This document shows, in pieces, positions 33,982-35,937 of a DNA stretch of 35,937 nt (its first letter is position 1; each line of letters begins with the position of its first letter). The stretch spans positions 1 through 35,937 of the forward strand of contig JAIQEZ010000041.1 in assembly GCA_020073545.1 (NCBI GenBank). The letters are read 5' to 3'. Source of the DNA: Terriglobia bacterium. Lineage in GTDB: Bacteria; Acidobacteriota; Terriglobia; UBA7540. The notes under the pieces are model-generated. The model saw nothing but the letters and a program-made list of their open reading frames with translations, searched no databases and was not told the DNA's origin. Both the position numbers and the translations under genes were made by a program.

Positions 33982-35937
33982 AGCGCGATCAGCGCCGCCA
34001 GGGTGACGAGCGAAACGATCAAGCCCCCGCGCAAGCCGCGCTGGCGGTAGTCAAAGCGGATTTCGTGACGCCCGGCCTCGGCGTAGACGGCACGAAAGGT
34101 CTGGTTGGCGCGCCAGACGGTCGTTTCGCGGCCGTCGATCGTGGCTTGCCAACTCGGATCGTATCGGTCCAGCAGGACAACGTAGGCGGGGCGGGAGAGC
34201 TGCGCCTGAAGGGTGACGGAGTTGGGATCGCGGTGCGTGACTTCCACTTGGCCAGCAGCCGTATAGTCACCCCCGCGCAGGCGGTGGTCCACGTCCGCTG
34301 GTCCTCTGTGGATTCCCGCTTTCGCGGGAATGACCGCAAGAGCGCGAGGGTCGCTCACTGCGGGTGCGGAGCCCGCTGGCGCGGCGAGAATGACCGTGTT
34401 GAGTGCGTCGAAATCCCGCGCCGCGAGCAGGTTCAGCGTCTCGAAGGAGTTCGTTGAGAACAGGGAATTGCCCGCCACGTAGGTCCGGGGAACAAAGCAC
34501 AGGTCCTCATACAAACGACTTGGCAGCGGGGAGCCATTGAACACGTCGCCGATCAACCGCGTGGCAGTGGAATCGGCTGGGGTGGGCCGAATGATGTACT
34601 TCACATTCGTGCGGCCCAGCAGGCAGTCGGCGCGCAAGGGGTCCGAGGCCTCACGGCTGAGGTAGATTTCGACGTCGTAGAGATAAGGCGGCAGCGAGCG
34701 TTCGAGGTCCAGGTTGATGCTTCCCTCCACTTGGTTGAGCATGGAGCCGGTGGCCAGTTGCAGCCGGGCCTGGAATGCCCCTTGGGCGATCGGCGCCAGT
34801 TCTGCAGCTTCCGGGATGGATTGGAAGTTGATGTAGGTTTGCAGGTTCTTGGTATCGGGCGTCAGGGTGATCGGCCAGAAGGAAGTGACGCGATAGGTTC
34901 CGGGCGGATCCTTGAACTCAGCAAGCACCGGGGGGCGATAGGTGAGGAAGCTCTTCGGGACCGTAGGGTTTGCTCCGGAATTCACCAGGACTAGTTGGGC
35001 CATGGCCAGAAGCGCAAAGGCGTACAGACCCGGACACGCCCACTTCTTTCCTTGTTCCAGGCCGGACGCCAGCACGAGCCCGCCCAAGCAGAACCCCGCC
35101 AGCCCGGGAAGCTGAAGCCGGAGCATGGCGTTCAGAAAATTCGGCATTTGGTCGAGATTAAACGGGGTCTCCCCGAGGGCGTGGAGCGCCCAGCGGGTAG
35201 GCGAGGCAATGAGACCGGGCACAATCCATGCCATGGCCAGAACAATGACGACACAGCCCAGAAGGATTTGCAGAGGCAGCACCAGCCGCCGGCGGTGGGC
35301 CCTCCACGGGCAGGCGGCGGAGCGCAAGGCGTCGAGCCCCCAGCCGGCGAGGAGCGCCACAAGGAACGTGACGAGCACCAATAGCTTGATGGGATAGCGC
35401 ACGAACATCAGGGGCGGCAGAAGTAAATACCCCAGGGCGAAGACAGGCGTGAAGTGACCGAAGCAAAACAACAGGAAAATCCCGGCGGCACCCGCGACGA
35501 AATGGCGGCGGCGGTCAGTGCCCAGGCGCCAGCCGCCCAGCGCAAAGTAGAGCGGCACGAATCCCAGGAATACCGAAAGAAAATAGGGAACGTTCCGGTC
35601 TGACATCAGCCACAGCCAACCGGTGGGAGAAGCGATGCCGGAGCCGAAGAAATCCGGTATGACGATTTCCGGCAAAGAGAATGGATTGAGCGCCCAATTG
35701 GCGGTTTCGCGAAAGCGCAAGCCTTGCACGCCGCGACGAGAATGGCTGAGCAGGTCGGAGGCGGGCAGAAACTGGACCGCACAGAGCAACAACATGCCAC
35801 AGCCGACCAGGAAGAAGATCGCGAGCAGCCGCAGGTTCGGCTTGGACCAGAGTTTGTTCAATGTGCCGCGCTGATAGAGAGCGTAGGCGAACGAAAGGCC
35901 GAATGTCGCGAGCATGGTCATCGGCTCTCCGGCCAGC
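33966..35937 (-). CDS. YfhO-family multi-pass membrane protein, 5' end outside the window
   Basis: The frame is open to the window edge: before the first visible Met (35921) come codons for LAGEP, which look like the mid-protein 'L.G.P' segment of YfhO proteins, so about 100 or more N-terminal residues are missing. Visible features are many hydrophobic helices, LPASDLLSHSRRG, PEIVIPDFFG (family FPDFFG-like block), FVRYPIKLLVLVTF and a C-terminal periplasmic part ending in DRYDPSWQATIDGRETTVWRAN (family YDPGW.A.VDG). The protein ends with a last membrane helix. YfhO relates to bacterial membrane glycosyltransferases of the GT-C type and is linked to lipoteichoic-acid glycosylation in Firmicutes. 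An in-frame REP-like element is inserted at 34267-34334. Confidence 0.85.
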   Translation of the reverse strand, partial: LAGEPMTMLATFGLSFAYALYQRGTLNKLWSKPNLRLLAIFFLVGCGMLLLCAVQFLPASDLLSHSRRGVQGLRFRETANWALNPFSLPEIVIPDFFGSGIASPTGWLWLMSDRNVPYFLSVFLGFVPLYFALGGWRLGTDRRRHFVAGAAGIFLLFCFGHFTPVFALGYLLLPPLMFVRYPIKLLVLVTFLVALLAGWGLDALRSAACPWRAHRRRLVLPLQILLGCVVIVLAMAWIVPGLIASPTRWALHALGETPFNLDQMPNFLNAMLRLQLPGLAGFCLGGLVLASGLEQGKKWACPGLYAFALLAMAQLVLVNSGANPTVPKSFLTYRPPVLAEFKDPPGTYRVTSFWPITLTPDTKNLQTYINFQSIPEAAELAPIAQGAFQARLQLATGSMLNQVEGSINLDLERSLPPYLYDVEIYLSREASDPLRADCLLGRTNVKYIIRPTPADSTATRLIGDVFNGSPLPSRLYEDLCFVPRTYVAGNSLFSTNSFETLNLLAARDFDALNTVILAAPAGSAPAVSDPRALAVIPAKAGIHRGPADVDHRLRGGDYTAAGQVEVTHRDPNSVTLQAQLSRPAYVVLLDRYDPSWQATIDGRETTVWRANQTFRAVYAEAGRHEIRFDYRQRGLRGGLIVSLVTLAALIALYFKR
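34267..34334 (-). repeat. bipartite REP-like element inside the YfhO-type gene
   Basis: On the minus strand this reads gtcattcccgc-gaaa-gcgggaatccac, then a gap, then gtggaccaccgcctgcgcgg and closing gggggtgac. This is the same order as the intergenic copy at 7847-7929. It codes VIPAKAGIHRGPADVDHRLR and GGD in frame, between two segments typical of the family (NTVILAAPAG and VEVTHRDPNSV). Confidence 0.8.

Overview
The window looks like a chromosomal segment of an uncultured, GC-rich, Gram-negative bacterium, most likely an Acidobacteriota member. Three things suggest this: an RND/TolC efflux operon and secreted lipoprotein-type genes imply an outer membrane; a TPR protein, a His-rich secreted protein and paired thymidylate-kinase-like genes resemble families I associate with Acidobacteriota; and the intergenic repeats (degenerate HDVDENKG-coding units, 'actgac' tandem units, REP-like hairpins) are of a kind I recall from those genomes. 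The taxon is an inference from pattern, not a search result. I see no rRNA, tRNA, CRISPR array, intact mobile element or prophage.

Layout. 1-1075: a decayed short gene followed by a degenerate direct-repeat tract. 1076-3620: two overlapping thymidylate-kinase-like genes (the second with Arg in place of the Walker A Lys), meeting tail-to-tail a CHAD-domain gene. 4373-6268: GlsB/YeaQ-type membrane protein, secreted SYLF/YSC84 protein and secreted His-rich protein. 6435-10042 (minus strand): an IS3-type transposase relic, SixA phosphatase, single-HKD phospholipase-D-like protein, GNAT acetyltransferase, DUF72 protein and FmdB-type zinc ribbon, with REP-like palindromes between them. 10182-16958: HU protein with a good promoter, a lone nuoI, a secreted S9 peptidase, an LPG-synthase/flippase-like membrane protein, nrdR and a secreted 10-TPR protein. 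17099-18094: a double-GNAT protein.

18507-25875 is one tight operon: an unrecognised 268-aa protein, OsmC, TolC-type outer-membrane factor, RND adaptor lipoprotein, RND pump and a small DUF2892 membrane protein. OsmC and DUF2892 at the two ends hint at thiol/sulfur or peroxide stress as the reason for the pump.

26288-35937 is an envelope glycosylation locus: DegT/DnrJ-type sugar aminotransferase, GT2-GtrA polyprenyl-phosphate glycosyltransferase, three tandem paralogous GT-C (ArnT/PMT-like) membrane glycosyltransferases and, convergently, a YfhO-type membrane protein that runs off the window. The most striking observation is that REP-like palindromic repeats lie in frame inside two of these genes. 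The third GT-C paralog is 44 residues longer than its two sisters, and a 43-codon double palindrome accounts for this. The YfhO gene carries an in-frame copy of a bipartite palindrome that also occurs between genes at 7847-7929.
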